Assembly (NCBI GenBank): GCA_963721725.1
Contig: CAVRLX010000010.1
Coordinates: 253,482 to 317,481, forward strand
Reading direction: 5' to 3'
Length of the DNA: 64,000 nucleotides
DNA from: RI-153 sp963721725
GTDB taxonomy: Bacteria; Chloroflexota; Anaerolineae; Caldilineales; Caldilineaceae
Shown: positions 8,810 to 18,333 of the stretch, piece by piece
How positions within the stretch are numbered: the stretch's first letter is position 1
Layout: the number at the start of each line of letters is the position of its first letter
Notes under the pieces: generated by a model
Seen by the model: only the letters and a program-made list of their open reading frames with translations
Told to the model about the DNA's origin: nothing
Database searches by the model: none
Program-made: the position numbers and the translations under genes

Positions 8810-9706
8810 ATGAGTTTTCTCAAAAAACTCTTTGCCTCCCCCAAACTGGATGGCGAGGCCCTGGCTCAGTCCACCCACCCCGAGGAATACGCCCAGATTG
8901 ATCTATTGGGGCAATTTGCCCAGCCGCGGCCTCGTCACGATGAGCGCGAAACGCGCCTGTGGGATCGGGTGTTGCCGCGCCCCTATGCCGAGCAGATCGC
9001 GTTGTTTCAAAAACAGGGCTGGCTGCAAGCCGAGGGCGACCGTCTTTGCGCCACAACCGTCGCTCAGCCCGCATTGGCAAGCTATGGCGCTCGCCAACAG
9101 CGCCAGAAAGCCCAGGCCATGCAAGGCGTCCACAAGGCGCTCCAGGCCCGCGACAGCAGCGAAGCGCTCTCGATTCGCCGTCGCTATGAGAGCGCACAGC
9201 CGCTGGGCAAGGCCGACTGGACAGGACCAGAGCCGCAAATGAGCCACAGCGCCCTCACCCGCCGCATTCTCTTTTTGCAACACTGGCTGCTAGACGGCAT
9301 CTCGCCCGCCACGCAGGAATGGCTGAAACTCTATGCTGCCGAACAACATCTGTGGGGGGCCCACTGGCGCTTGCCTGTCGCCGAGATCCCGTCTGCCGTG
9401 GCCGCAGAATTACAAACGCCACAGCTTGACAGTGTAGAAGCCGCCTATTGGAAAGCCTATGGGTTGGCGCTGCATGTGGATAATCAGGAGACGTGGCAGC
9501 GCTGTAAAGGCGGCGATCATGTGCGCCGCCTTGAGATCGGTGGCCCTGATGACGACGCCGTCTGTGACCATTGCCGCCAATTTCGCGGCGAACAATATTT
9601 GGTGGTGCGTGTGCCGGAACTCCCCCACCGTGAATGCACATCGCCGCGCGGCTGCCGCTGCGAATATAGTCCTGTGTTGGACATGTACGAAGATCTGGCC
9701 GAATAG
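8810..9706 (+). CDS. Conserved-looking hypothetical protein with Cys-rich C-terminus
   Basis: A 298-residue soluble protein. The middle (RPYAEQIALFQKQGWLQ) is helical and resembles the small helical modules seen in SAP-like or helicase-accessory proteins, but not clearly enough to name. The last 60 residues hold CDHCRQFRGEQY followed by CTSPRGCRC, six Cys that could bind one or two zinc ions. There is no signal peptide or membrane segment. It stands alone between a hairpin and the phosphoribosyltransferase promoter. Function not recognised. Confidence 0.7.
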   Translation: MSFLKKLFASPKLDGEALAQSTHPEEYAQIDLLGQFAQPRPRHDERETRLWDRVLPRPYAEQIALFQKQGWLQAEGDRLCATTVAQPALASYGARQQRQKAQAMQGVHKALQARDSSEALSIRRRYESAQPLGKADWTGPEPQMSHSALTRRILFLQHWLLDGISPATQEWLKLYAAEQHLWGAHWRLPVAEIPSAVAAELQTPQLDSVEAAYWKAYGLALHVDNQETWQRCKGGDHVRRLEIGGPDDDAVCDHCRQFRGEQYLVVRVPELPHRECTSPRGCRCEYSPVLDMYEDLAE

Positions 9707-9780
9707 CTGCATGGGCTGCTCTGGCAGACGCCTTTTGTAAATTTGCGACCGCCGCTCTGTTTTTCTCTCCTCCGCACCTG

Positions 9781-9789
9781 TGATATAAT
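9781..9789 (+). promoter_or_regulatory. Extended -10 promoter of the phosphoribosyltransferase-prfA operon
   Basis: TG-A-TATAAT at 9781-9789, a perfect -10 with its TG extension. Transcription would begin near 9796, so the possible start at 9793 is excluded and the start at 9865 supported. Confidence 0.65.
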
Positions 9790-9864
9790 TCTGTGTGTTT
9801 TGGGTCCATTGCGTGTATGGGACCCTCGTTCACAATTTCCGGTGTCATAAAGGAGCCGTGTGTC

Positions 9865-10416
9865 ATGAGCTATGATGGCCGAACATACCCTGTCCAAATC
9901 GGCAAGTTAACCCGTGAGTTGCCCCTGTTTGCCGTCGCTCCCAATGTCAAGATCGCCATCTTCAACATGTTGGGCGACACGGCGGTGGTGGAAGAGGCCG
10001 TCACTTTGCTGGCTCAGCGGATTCCCAAAGACGCCGACGTGATTTTGGTGCCAGAGGTCAAAGCTGTGCCGTTGGGCCATGCGCTCTCTGTGCGCTGCGG
10101 GCTGCCCTATATTGTGGTGCGCAAGATCCGCAAACCCTACATGATCGACTGTTTAGAAGTCGAAGTTGTTAGCATCACAACAGGGGTTCCCCAAACCTTA
10201 TACATTGATGGCAAAGATCGACCGCTCTTGCAAGGCAAGCGAGCGCTTCTGGTGGATGATGTGATCAGCACTGGCAGCACGCTCAAGGGCATGCGCCAAC
10301 TGGTGACCGCCGCCCAAGCCCAAGTGGCGGGCGAAGTGGCTGTCTTTACCGAAGGGGCCGAAGGCCAATGGCCGCATATTATCGCCTTGGGCAATCTGCC
10401 CATTTTCACCGATTGA
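9865..10416 (+). CDS. Purine-type phosphoribosyltransferase (adenine phosphoribosyltransferase-like)
   Basis: A 183-residue type I phosphoribosyltransferase. The PRPP-binding loop LLVDDVISTGSTLKGM is intact, and VILVPEVKAVPLGHALS matches the substrate-side segment of adenine and related phosphoribosyltransferases. The start at 9865 has AAGGAG nine bases upstream and lies ~70 bases after the promoter. It ends ten bases before prfA, so the two are likely co-transcribed. Adenine or xanthine salvage is the expected role; exact base preference cannot be read from sequence. Confidence 0.82.
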   Translation: MSYDGRTYPVQIGKLTRELPLFAVAPNVKIAIFNMLGDTAVVEEAVTLLAQRIPKDADVILVPEVKAVPLGHALSVRCGLPYIVVRKIRKPYMIDCLEVEVVSITTGVPQTLYIDGKDRPLLQGKRALLVDDVISTGSTLKGMRQLVTAAQAQVAGEVAVFTEGAEGQWPHIIALGNLPIFTD

Positions 10417-10425
10417 ACCTACCCT

Positions 10426-11508
<1,083 letters not shown>

Positions 11509-11928
11509 AAGCGGTTTCTCTGGCGAGGTTGTGCAAGTTGCCGAAACATTGGCTGCAAAGTTAGGGGAAATCTCTATTGGTTGGCCTAATTGATTCGCTA
11601 TAATAAATGCAATGCGCTCCTATTAGTCCCTACTCTACAGCGATATTTCTGTATGTTTGATGTAAGATCTAGGCAGCGCCCCAAAGGAAAATTTTTGCTC
11701 TTTGAAAAATCTCCTTGTGTGCTGCTGCGGAGTATAAAGATGGAACCCGTTGATTGAAGGGCACGTTACCATGCCGAACACTTGGATCAAAGAGGATTCG
11801 AGTGGTGAAAGGGGGTGAAGATGTGACAAAGAGGTTGCACTTCCCCTCTCTTCCCTCTTTCGTTTCGGCAGAGCGCTGCCCGCTGAATTAGTTGCAATTG
11901 TGTTACAACATCTTATAAGGAGGTAGCC
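11509..11928 (+). other. 420-bp spacer between prfA and prmC, probable prmC leader
   Basis: A TATAAT at 11599-11604 could start a ~320-base leader ending in a perfect AAGGAGG ribosome site at 11917-11923. I see no terminator hairpin or recognised riboswitch. A 64-codon minus-strand frame here has no supporting features. Confidence 0.5.
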
Positions 11929-13050
11929 TTGGCTATTTTGCAGGTCAACGTTCGACCAGCAGCACGTACTCGTCGTACTCTACGATCCCAATGGGGGGAA
12001 AAAGAGCCAGCCCTTACGGCCAGCACAGATCCCGCAGCGCTGACGGGGGCTAAATCCACAGAACAATTTCGATCTCCCACGGAGGTCCATCCATTACCCT
12101 CTATGCAATCACACCCAAGCGTCAACAGCCCGGTTCGACCCATCGCACCCTTTCCGAGCGACAGTAGCCAGCAAATCAACTGGACGCTAATGCCCTCGAT
12201 TACCATCGGGCGCGCGCTTGTCTCCGTGGTCCAGCGGCTCAATGAATCGAACTGTGAGAACGCTCGTTTGGACGCCCAGGTGCTTTTGGCCCATGTCTTG
12301 GGGCAAGAACGAAGCTGGCTCTTTGCCCATCACGATTATCAACTGACCAAAGAAGAGGCCGACGCCTACGCCGAATTGGTGGCGCGGCGCGCTCGCCATG
12401 AACCCGTGGCCTATTTGATTGGGCGCAAAGAATTTTATGGGCTGGAATTTGCCGTGGATCAACGAGTTTTGATTCCTCGGCCCGAAACTGAACTGCTCGT
12501 CGATCTGACGTTGGCCCAACTGCGCGACCGCAAACATCATCGTGTGGTAGTGGCGGATGTGGGCACAGGCAGCGGCGCTATTGCGGTGACTGTGGCCGTC
12601 CATGCCCCAGAGGCACGGGTCTATGCGCTGGATCTCAGCGAGGATGCCCTGGCGGTGGCGCTGCATAATCAAACCCGGTTGGCCCCAGCGGCCACCATTA
12701 CCTTTGCCCAAAGCGATCTGTTGGCAGCGCTGCCGGAGCCGGTGGATATTATTGTGGCGAATCTGCCCTATGTCACGGCGGAAGAATACCGGGGATTAGC
12801 GCCTGATGTGCGCGATTACGAACCCCGCTTGGCGCTGGAAGCAGGCGTGGAAGGGCTGGATGTGATCGAACGGCTTTTGAAACAGGCCAAAGATCACCTG
12901 AAACCCAACGGTGCAATTTTGCTGGAGATTGGGGCCTATCAGGGTGATGCCGTGGCGGCGCTGGCGAAATCCATGAAGCCGAAACCCTCGTATGTGGGGC
13001 TGCGGCGCGACTATAGCGGCCACATTCGTATGGTAACGCTGGAGTTTTAG
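11929..13050 (+). CDS. prmC: Release-factor glutamine methyltransferase with N-terminal extension
   Basis: A class I SAM-dependent methyltransferase that modifies the GGQ glutamine of release factors. The helical N-domain (ENARLDAQVLLAHVLG; YLIGRKEFYG), SAM motif VADVGTGSGAIAV and catalytic NLPY (family consensus NPPY) are present. The usual protein would start at the internal ATG (PSITIGRALVSVV, codon 88). Here a consensus ribosome site (AAGGAGG, five-base spacing) precedes a TTG at 11929, adding about 87 residues rich in Pro, Ser, Thr and Ala. Whether the extension is translated as one chain or is a mis-placed leader peptide needs N-terminal evidence. It pairs functionally with prfA upstream. 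Confidence 0.9.
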   Translation: MAILQVNVRPAARTRRTLRSQWGEKEPALTASTDPAALTGAKSTEQFRSPTEVHPLPSMQSHPSVNSPVRPIAPFPSDSSQQINWTLMPSITIGRALVSVVQRLNESNCENARLDAQVLLAHVLGQERSWLFAHHDYQLTKEEADAYAELVARRARHEPVAYLIGRKEFYGLEFAVDQRVLIPRPETELLVDLTLAQLRDRKHHRVVVADVGTGSGAIAVTVAVHAPEARVYALDLSEDALAVALHNQTRLAPAATITFAQSDLLAALPEPVDIIVANLPYVTAEEYRGLAPDVRDYEPRLALEAGVEGLDVIERLLKQAKDHLKPNGAILLEIGAYQGDAVAALAKSMKPKPSYVGLRRDYSGHIRMVTLEF

Positions 13051-13076
13051 GGGAGTGTAGCAAGTCCCATACAATC

Positions 13077-13115
13077 AAAAAGGCGGATGGGATACCGTAT
13101 CCCATCCGCCTTTTT
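13077..13115. terminator. Bidirectional intrinsic terminator
   Basis: AAAAAGGCGGATGGGATAC / GTATCCCATCCGCCTTTTT, a perfect stem with A/T tails, between convergent prmC and the NDP-sugar gene. Confidence 0.95.
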
Positions 13116-13165
13116 CTTGCAGTCGAATATGTCCAACATGTTCGACTGCTCGGTGAAATCACGTA

Positions 13166-15694
13166 CTATGATGCAATGCTGGTTCCCCGTTGCTGTTCCA
13201 CAATCTCCTTCATTTGAGCGCTATATTCCGAGAGCAATTCGGTGGCACGCTCAATATCCCCGGCTTCGGCGCGTAGCTCAAAATAGGGTCGTTCGGGATT
13301 TGGACCAATGTGAACCCATTCACCCTGGTCCAAATGAATTTTGATGCCGTCAAGGGTCTCTACATGGTCGCCGCGGAAACGGCTGTTAAGCGTCCGCATC
13401 ACCGCACCTTTGCTTTCCCACGGACATTGGATGCGATCTTGGGCGATATGAAAGGGTGGGAGATAGTTGACGATTTCGCTGACGGGCATCCCCCGTATCG
13501 CCAAATATTCCAACAGGCGCACCGTTGCCATCAAGCCATCCACGGCTGGCTGGAAGTCGGGAAAGATAAAGTTGCCCGTGCCATCCAGTGCCAAGCGCAC
13601 ATTAGAGGCGGTGGAACTAGACATAAGGTGGTGGAAATCGCTCTTGGCGTGGATGACGCGCGTCCCGTGCCAGCCAGCCACCGTGGCAAACGCATTAGGC
13701 AACGTCACGGGGATGACCAGCGCTTGATCAGGATGGGCATAAAAAGTTAGCTCCGCCATCAACAGCGAAGCGACGGTATTGTCGAGCACTTGGCCGCGCT
13801 CATCCACCAAAAAGATCTTTTCGCCACCCACATCCAGTTTGATGCCGATATCTGCGTTCAAGACGTTCATAATCTTCGCCATGCGACGCAGATGGTTGTT
13901 AAACTGATCGCGCAGCACGGCCAGTTTGTTTTCATCCATTAAGGCGTTGAGGGGCAGATAATCCAGGTTGAGATCGTTGAGAATATCCGAAAGCGGTTCC
14001 ACAGCCAGCCCATATGAATAGTCCACCACCACATGCAAATTTGCACTGCGGATGCGCTCGCTGTTGATATGGCGCAAAAAGGCAGCTTGGTAACGCTCAA
14101 TGGGCTTGGGCGCATATTCAATCCGACCTATCTCATTAAGATAGGCGCGGCGGAAATCTTCGCGAAAGAAGATCCGCTCAATCGAGCGCTCGCTGTTGCG
14201 GCTCTGGTTCATGCCCTCGGCGTCCATAAAACGGATGTCCACCACGCGCTGATCGAAAGGGCTGAGGCGAACATGCACGCCCGCTGAGGTCGAGGGATCT
14301 GTGCGGATCCAATGGCGGGCCACAGGAATCGGCACGCTGCCCAGATCCGACACGTGAACGCCGGCGCTGGGCAGGCCGCTAATCATGGCCCGCTTGAGCA
14401 TACGCGAGCTGCGATGGGCATCTCGGTTGACGGCGACATAGCTCCCTTTGGGCAGGGCTGCGCCCAGCGCACTGCCCAGTTTGGCGGCAAATTCCGGCGT
14501 CAGATCCACATTCACAACCCCCGTGACGCCAAACTTGCTAAAGAGCGAACGCCGCCCCTGGCTGCCCCAAATAATGCTGCGGCGGATCGTGGCCCCCGGT
14601 TCAATCTCTTTGTTGGGCCAGAGCTTCACATCGGCGTGGATCACGCTGTTTTCGTCCAGCACACAATTGTCGCCGATGACCGCGCCTTCATAGGCAATCG
14701 CCCCGCTTTTGATGCTACACTGCCGCCCCACGATTACCCCGCGCAGTTCGCAAGCTTCGCCCACATAGGTGTTGCGCCAGAGGATGCTGCGCTCGATGCG
14801 GCTATAATTGTCGATGACGGTGTAATCACGGATCACGGCGGGTCCGTGGATGGAAACGCCACCCTTGATCTTGACCGAATCGCCCAAGTAGACCGGCCCG
14901 TAAATTTGAGCATCGGGCGCAATCTCGACATTTTGCCCCGTCCACACGCCGCCCCAGATCTGATGTCCAATGGGGTCAGGCAGGTTGACGTTGCCACTGA
15001 GCAGATCGGCGTTGGCGCGCATATATTCTTGAATGGTCCCTACATCGCACCAATAGCCCGGCGAGACATAGCCAAAGAGCGGCGCACCCTCTGCCAGCAT
15101 TTCGGGGAAAAGCTGGGTGGCAAAATCATAGGGCGCGTCGTCGGGGATGCGGTCCAATACCTCGGGTTCCAGCACATAGATGCCCGTATTGACCGTGTCG
15201 GAGATGACGTTGCTCCAGTCGGGCTTTTCCAAAAACTGGGTGACGCGCCCCTCCTCGTTGGTGATGATGACACCGTATTCAAGCGGGTTGGCAATGTGAT
15301 AGAGGGTGAGGGTGGCTTGGGCCTTTTGGGCACAGTGATAGTCAATAATCGTGCGCAGGTTGAAATCGGTGAGGGCGTCGCCGCTGATTACGAGAAAGGT
15401 TTCATCCAGTAAACTGGCGGCGTTTTTGACACTGCCGGCTGTGCCCAGCGGCGATTCTTCCACGGTGTAGGTGATCTTCATGCCCAGGCTGCTGCCATCC
15501 CCAAAGTAATCCTGGATGGCGGTGGGCATATATTGCAACGTAATGATCACCTCGGTGATGCCGTGATGTTTAAGCAGATCAAGAATGTGGCCCAACACAG
15601 GCCGATTGACCAACGGAACCATAGGCTTGGGGCGTCCGACTGTGAGCGGGCGCAAACGGGACCCTTCCCCACCGGCCATAACCACTGCTTTCAC
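13166..15694 (-). CDS. NDP-sugar pyrophosphorylase / left-handed helix / phosphomannomutase-like fusion
   Basis: An 842-residue, three-part protein. Residues 1-230 are a nucleotidyltransferase (VVMAGGEGSRLRPLT, the GXGXRL signature, then RPKPMVPLVNRP). Residues 250-400 form hexapeptide repeats (left-handed beta helix). The remainder is a phosphoglucomutase/phosphomannomutase fold. Related proteins make GDP-mannose or GDP/ADP-glucose. In the mutase part the catalytic TASHNP loop is replaced by VRLSPFDQRVVDIR, so the phosphoserine is missing and mutase activity is doubtful. The GTG start at 15694 has AAAGGAG six bases upstream. It could feed the surface-glycan operon at 18-26 kb. Confidence 0.9.
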   Translation of the reverse strand: MKAVVMAGGEGSRLRPLTVGRPKPMVPLVNRPVLGHILDLLKHHGITEVIITLQYMPTAIQDYFGDGSSLGMKITYTVEESPLGTAGSVKNAASLLDETFLVISGDALTDFNLRTIIDYHCAQKAQATLTLYHIANPLEYGVIITNEEGRVTQFLEKPDWSNVISDTVNTGIYVLEPEVLDRIPDDAPYDFATQLFPEMLAEGAPLFGYVSPGYWCDVGTIQEYMRANADLLSGNVNLPDPIGHQIWGGVWTGQNVEIAPDAQIYGPVYLGDSVKIKGGVSIHGPAVIRDYTVIDNYSRIERSILWRNTYVGEACELRGVIVGRQCSIKSGAIAYEGAVIGDNCVLDENSVIHADVKLWPNKEIEPGATIRRSIIWGSQGRRSLFSKFGVTGVVNVDLTPEFAAKLGSALGAALPKGSYVAVNRDAHRSSRMLKRAMISGLPSAGVHVSDLGSVPIPVARHWIRTDPSTSAGVHVRLSPFDQRVVDIRFMDAEGMNQSRNSERSIERIFFREDFRRAYLNEIGRIEYAPKPIERYQAAFLRHINSERIRSANLHVVVDYSYGLAVEPLSDILNDLNLDYLPLNALMDENKLAVLRDQFNNHLRRMAKIMNVLNADIGIKLDVGGEKIFLVDERGQVLDNTVASLLMAELTFYAHPDQALVIPVTLPNAFATVAGWHGTRVIHAKSDFHHLMSSSTASNVRLALDGTGNFIFPDFQPAVDGLMATVRLLEYLAIRGMPVSEIVNYLPPFHIAQDRIQCPWESKGAVMRTLNSRFRGDHVETLDGIKIHLDQGEWVHIGPNPERPYFELRAEAGDIERATELLSEYSAQMKEIVEQQRGTSIAS

Positions 15695-15725
15695 AGGCTG
15701 CTCCTTTGGTGATCTTGGTTAAAGG

Positions 15726-16574
15726 TTAGATGGGGGGCCAGGGATGATTGCGCTGATAGGGCAGTGGGGAAGGATACGCGCCGGTTTCAATCAGCGTGTT
15801 TAATCGACTGCACAGAGCGGCGCGCTCGCCAGTGTTGATGAAAGTATCTAACTTGCGGTTAAGGCGATGTTTGGGTCTGCCCAGCATCTGTTGCAGTTCT
15901 TGCAGGTCTGCCATCAACTGCGGGGAAATTTCTTGGGCGCTAAATTCCCAGACCACCGTTCGCAGTTTGTATTCATGGTGAAAGCAGATCCCGTGATCTA
16001 TTGCCCACATGCGCTCGTCATAGCCAAAGAGACAGTGGCCGCTCTTGCGGTCGGCGTTGTTGATGACATAGTCGAAAAGGGCCATCTGGCGCAGCGCCGA
16101 AGCATAGCGTGCATCTTCGCGCATGGTGAAGTAGTGGACATTGGGGTCGCAGTCAATGAAAAACTGTACACTGCCCACCCCCCGTGTTCCCTCACGCAGA
16201 ACGGTGGGGGGAACCAGATCCCAGCCCAGCGCTTGGCTGATCTCAAAGGCCGCCGCCTCGCGCAGGCAGAGCGTCCCCGACGGGAAATCCCACAGCGGAT
16301 TTTCGCCCCGCCGTGGTTTATAGACCGCCGGGAGCTGAATCTCGCCGTCGTCCACCGTAACCAGAAAGCTATAGTTAGAACTATAGGGGAGCAGCCCTTT
16401 TTCCTCTAACGTACCTTTGGTCAATGCCGTCAAGACTCTAGGCATGGAAAGCAGGATTGGCTCATCCTGCGTTTCCCCGTTGTCTACGCCCTGGGCATCT
16501 TCATCAAATGGATCAGTTAAATCGTTTTCGTGCATAGGTATGATCTGTCCCGTCAATCTTGAGATTGACGTCAA
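15726..16574 (-). CDS. SCO1664 family protein (PI3/4-kinase-like fold)
   Basis: About 270-282 residues matching the family called SCO1664 (TIGR03843), a distant relative of phosphatidylinositol 3/4-kinases. Visible kinase-like segments are VYKPRRGENPLWDFP (nucleotide-binding Lys), LFDYVINNADRKSGHCL (catalytic HRD-equivalent NNADRK) and WAIDHGICFH (metal DHG). It is probably an ATP-using enzyme acting on an unknown substrate. The start is uncertain: a TTG at 16574 or an ATG at 16535. It is third in a cassette with a histidine phosphatase and a DUF3090 protein, the same trio found near mycothiol genes in mycobacteria. Confidence 0.85.
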   Translation of the reverse strand: MTSISRLTGQIIPMHENDLTDPFDEDAQGVDNGETQDEPILLSMPRVLTALTKGTLEEKGLLPYSSNYSFLVTVDDGEIQLPAVYKPRRGENPLWDFPSGTLCLREAAAFEISQALGWDLVPPTVLREGTRGVGSVQFFIDCDPNVHYFTMREDARYASALRQMALFDYVINNADRKSGHCLFGYDERMWAIDHGICFHHEYKLRTVVWEFSAQEISPQLMADLQELQQMLGRPKHRLNRKLDTFINTGERAALCSRLNTLIETGAYPSPLPYQRNHPWPPI

Positions 16575-16622
16575 TATCCTGGGTCATGATCTACAGTCCG
16601 CAATCCCCACAGATGAGACGAG

Positions 16623-17165
16623 CTATACAGCAAGGGGGTAGGCGTGTCCATTTGTGCGCGGGCAGAAGTGTCCTTGAGGATCGATTGGACGTCCACACAG
16701 AGGGCAGTCAGGTCGCCCAGAGGCTACGGCTTCCAATGCGTGTTCGCTCAGCGCGCGCATTTGTGTGCGGGTTGCATAGAAGCGGGCTTTGGGCGCGCGG
16801 TTGCCGGCGTCGGGTTCCTCATCGGCCACCAACGCTTGGGCAACAATCACCATCATATCCTGATCTTCATCGTAGCCAAGCCCCATTTGCCCCACCCGAA
16901 ACGCTGGCGTCAGGGGTTCTTGCAAGGACAATCCGCGAATATCCAGATCGGGCGGCGGCAGATCGGGGTTTTTCTCTTCTAACTCTTCCAGCAATTGCAG
17001 AATCGAGGCGGCCAATGCTGCCACCTGTTGCTTTTCCATAACCAGGGTGGCAATCTGGCGGCCCTGGCGTGCTTGCAGGAAAAATGTACGCTCGCCGGGG
17101 TTGCCCACGGCATCGGCGACAATCGTGTTCACATGTTCAAAATCAAATGTAAATTGTGTAGACAT
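16623..17165 (-). CDS. DUF3090 family protein with zinc-ribbon tail
   Basis: A 180-residue member of the DUF3090 (TIGR03847) family. The body (FEHVNTIVADAVG, ERTFFLQARQGRQIATLVM) is predicted all soluble. The C-terminus CPLCGRPIDPQGHFCPRTNG has the Cys/His spacing of a zinc ribbon. In Actinobacteria it always lies between a histidine phosphatase and a SCO1664 protein; the same order is seen here. Biochemical role unknown; it may link the two enzymes. Confidence 0.88.
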   Translation of the reverse strand: MSTQFTFDFEHVNTIVADAVGNPGERTFFLQARQGRQIATLVMEKQQVAALAASILQLLEELEEKNPDLPPPDLDIRGLSLQEPLTPAFRVGQMGLGYDEDQDMMVIVAQALVADEEPDAGNRAPKARFYATRTQMRALSEHALEAVASGRPDCPLCGRPIDPQGHFCPRTNGHAYPLAV

Positions 17166-17224
17166 AAAAGTAGGTTCACCCTCTTCGATAAATAGACGGC
17201 CCTGGGTGTGAAAAGGGGATAGCT

Positions 17225-17902
17225 CTAGGCGCTAGATGCACTTTTGTCCGCGGTGGACGAATTTTCTTGGGCTTCCGGCTTGCTCTCTTCCCAACGGATC
17301 ACGGGCAGATCGCCGGTATCGTTCATGCGTAAAATCTGGGGGCCAAAGTGGTGAAAGCCAATCACACTCACCGAGGCAGTGTTGATGTGAATGCGCTGAA
17401 AGAGATCCAATGGCACGCCCAAATAATAGGCCAAGGTGGTGCGCAAAACATCGCCGTGAGCAAAGAGTGCAATCGCCTCGCCTTCATGGCGCAAACGCAA
17501 CTCCTCCAATGTAGTGACAACCCGGTTTTGGACTTCGCGTAGCGTCTCGCCCTCAGGAAAGCGGAACCCTCCCGGGTAGATCTGCACAAGTTGCCACTCT
17601 GGCTTCTGTGACAGATCCTTCAAGGCTGCCCCGCGCCACTGTCCATAGTCAACCTCAATTACACCCGGTTCGTCTATCACGGTAAGTCCCAACGCCGCTG
17701 CCAACGGCTCGGCCGTCTCAATACAGCGCTCCAGCGGGCTGGAATAGATGGCCGAGATCGGCTGGTGCTTGAGCCGCTCTGCCAACGCCAATGCTTGAGT
17801 TCGCCCTTTCTCGTTCAGATGAACATCGGGGGTACGCCCGGCTAGTTTGCCAGTATCCACCCAATCGTTCTCGCCGTGGCGAATCAGAAAAAGATAGGTC
17901 AT
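17225..17902 (-). CDS. Histidine phosphatase, MSMEG_4193 family
   Basis: A 225-residue member of the phosphoglycerate-mutase-like phosphatases. The catalytic RHG is in YLFLIRHGENDW at residue ~8, and the second histidine is in ALFAHGDVLRTTLAYYLG. These enzymes form a phosphohistidine intermediate. The start at 17902 puts the RHG motif at its usual place; an in-frame extension to 17959 adds a basic stretch with no family counterpart. It leads a three-gene set with DUF3090 (59 bp downstream) and SCO1664. Confidence 0.88.
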   Translation of the reverse strand: MTYLFLIRHGENDWVDTGKLAGRTPDVHLNEKGRTQALALAERLKHQPISAIYSSPLERCIETAEPLAAALGLTVIDEPGVIEVDYGQWRGAALKDLSQKPEWQLVQIYPGGFRFPEGETLREVQNRVVTTLEELRLRHEGEAIALFAHGDVLRTTLAYYLGVPLDLFQRIHINTASVSVIGFHHFGPQILRMNDTGDLPVIRWEESKPEAQENSSTADKSASSA

Positions 17903-18333
17903 CCGCGCGAGGTGTACGTTCTTCTTTGGCAACTTGTTCATCCTTGGAGCCATTTTCATTGGTCGTAATCAAAATTTTGCTCTTTCCACTTGGCGAATCA
18001 GCTACGCCCAGCCATTGATGTATCTTCTGACACTGGCGTCTGCTCATATTGTACCGAACCAATTTACCGTTGTAAATCTCCAGCTTTGTAGAGATAACTC
18101 ACTCTACCACAGGCGGGCTTGATTCATTGCTAGATTGATTACGCTTTTCCATGACAATGGCTTCACAGCGACGTATGCCAGAAGTAGGAGAGCTGTTGGG
18201 GAAGGAAGGGGCAAACTCCTTGCGCAAAGTCATAAACGCGGCTAAAATGCAATCGCTTACCACCATTCACAGAATTTTTCCCAGGCAATAGCGCCTACTT
18301 TATTGAATACTTTCTAGAAAAGGAATCGTGTCG
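17903..18333. other. Divergent spacer between the phosphatase cassette and the glycan operon
   Basis: 430 bp. It holds a plausible rightward promoter (18220-18248). No other conserved structure was seen. Confidence 0.5.
18220..18248 (+). promoter_or_regulatory. Putative promoter of the surface-glycan operon
   Basis: TTGCGC (18220-18225), 17-bp spacer, TAAAAT (18243-18248), giving an ~80-base leader to the first gene. Confidence 0.45.

Noticed and set aside
9793..9864. Longer N-terminus for the phosphoribosyltransferase
   Set aside because: It would start within a few bases of the transcription start predicted from the extended -10 at 9781-9789, and AAGGAG supports 9865.
11635..11829. 64-codon minus-strand frame in the prfA-prmC spacer
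   Set aside because: No ribosome site, no motif, and it lies in the probable leader of prmC.
14312..15412. 366-codon plus-strand frame
   Set aside because: Antisense to the NDP-sugar enzyme; composition follows from the coding strand.
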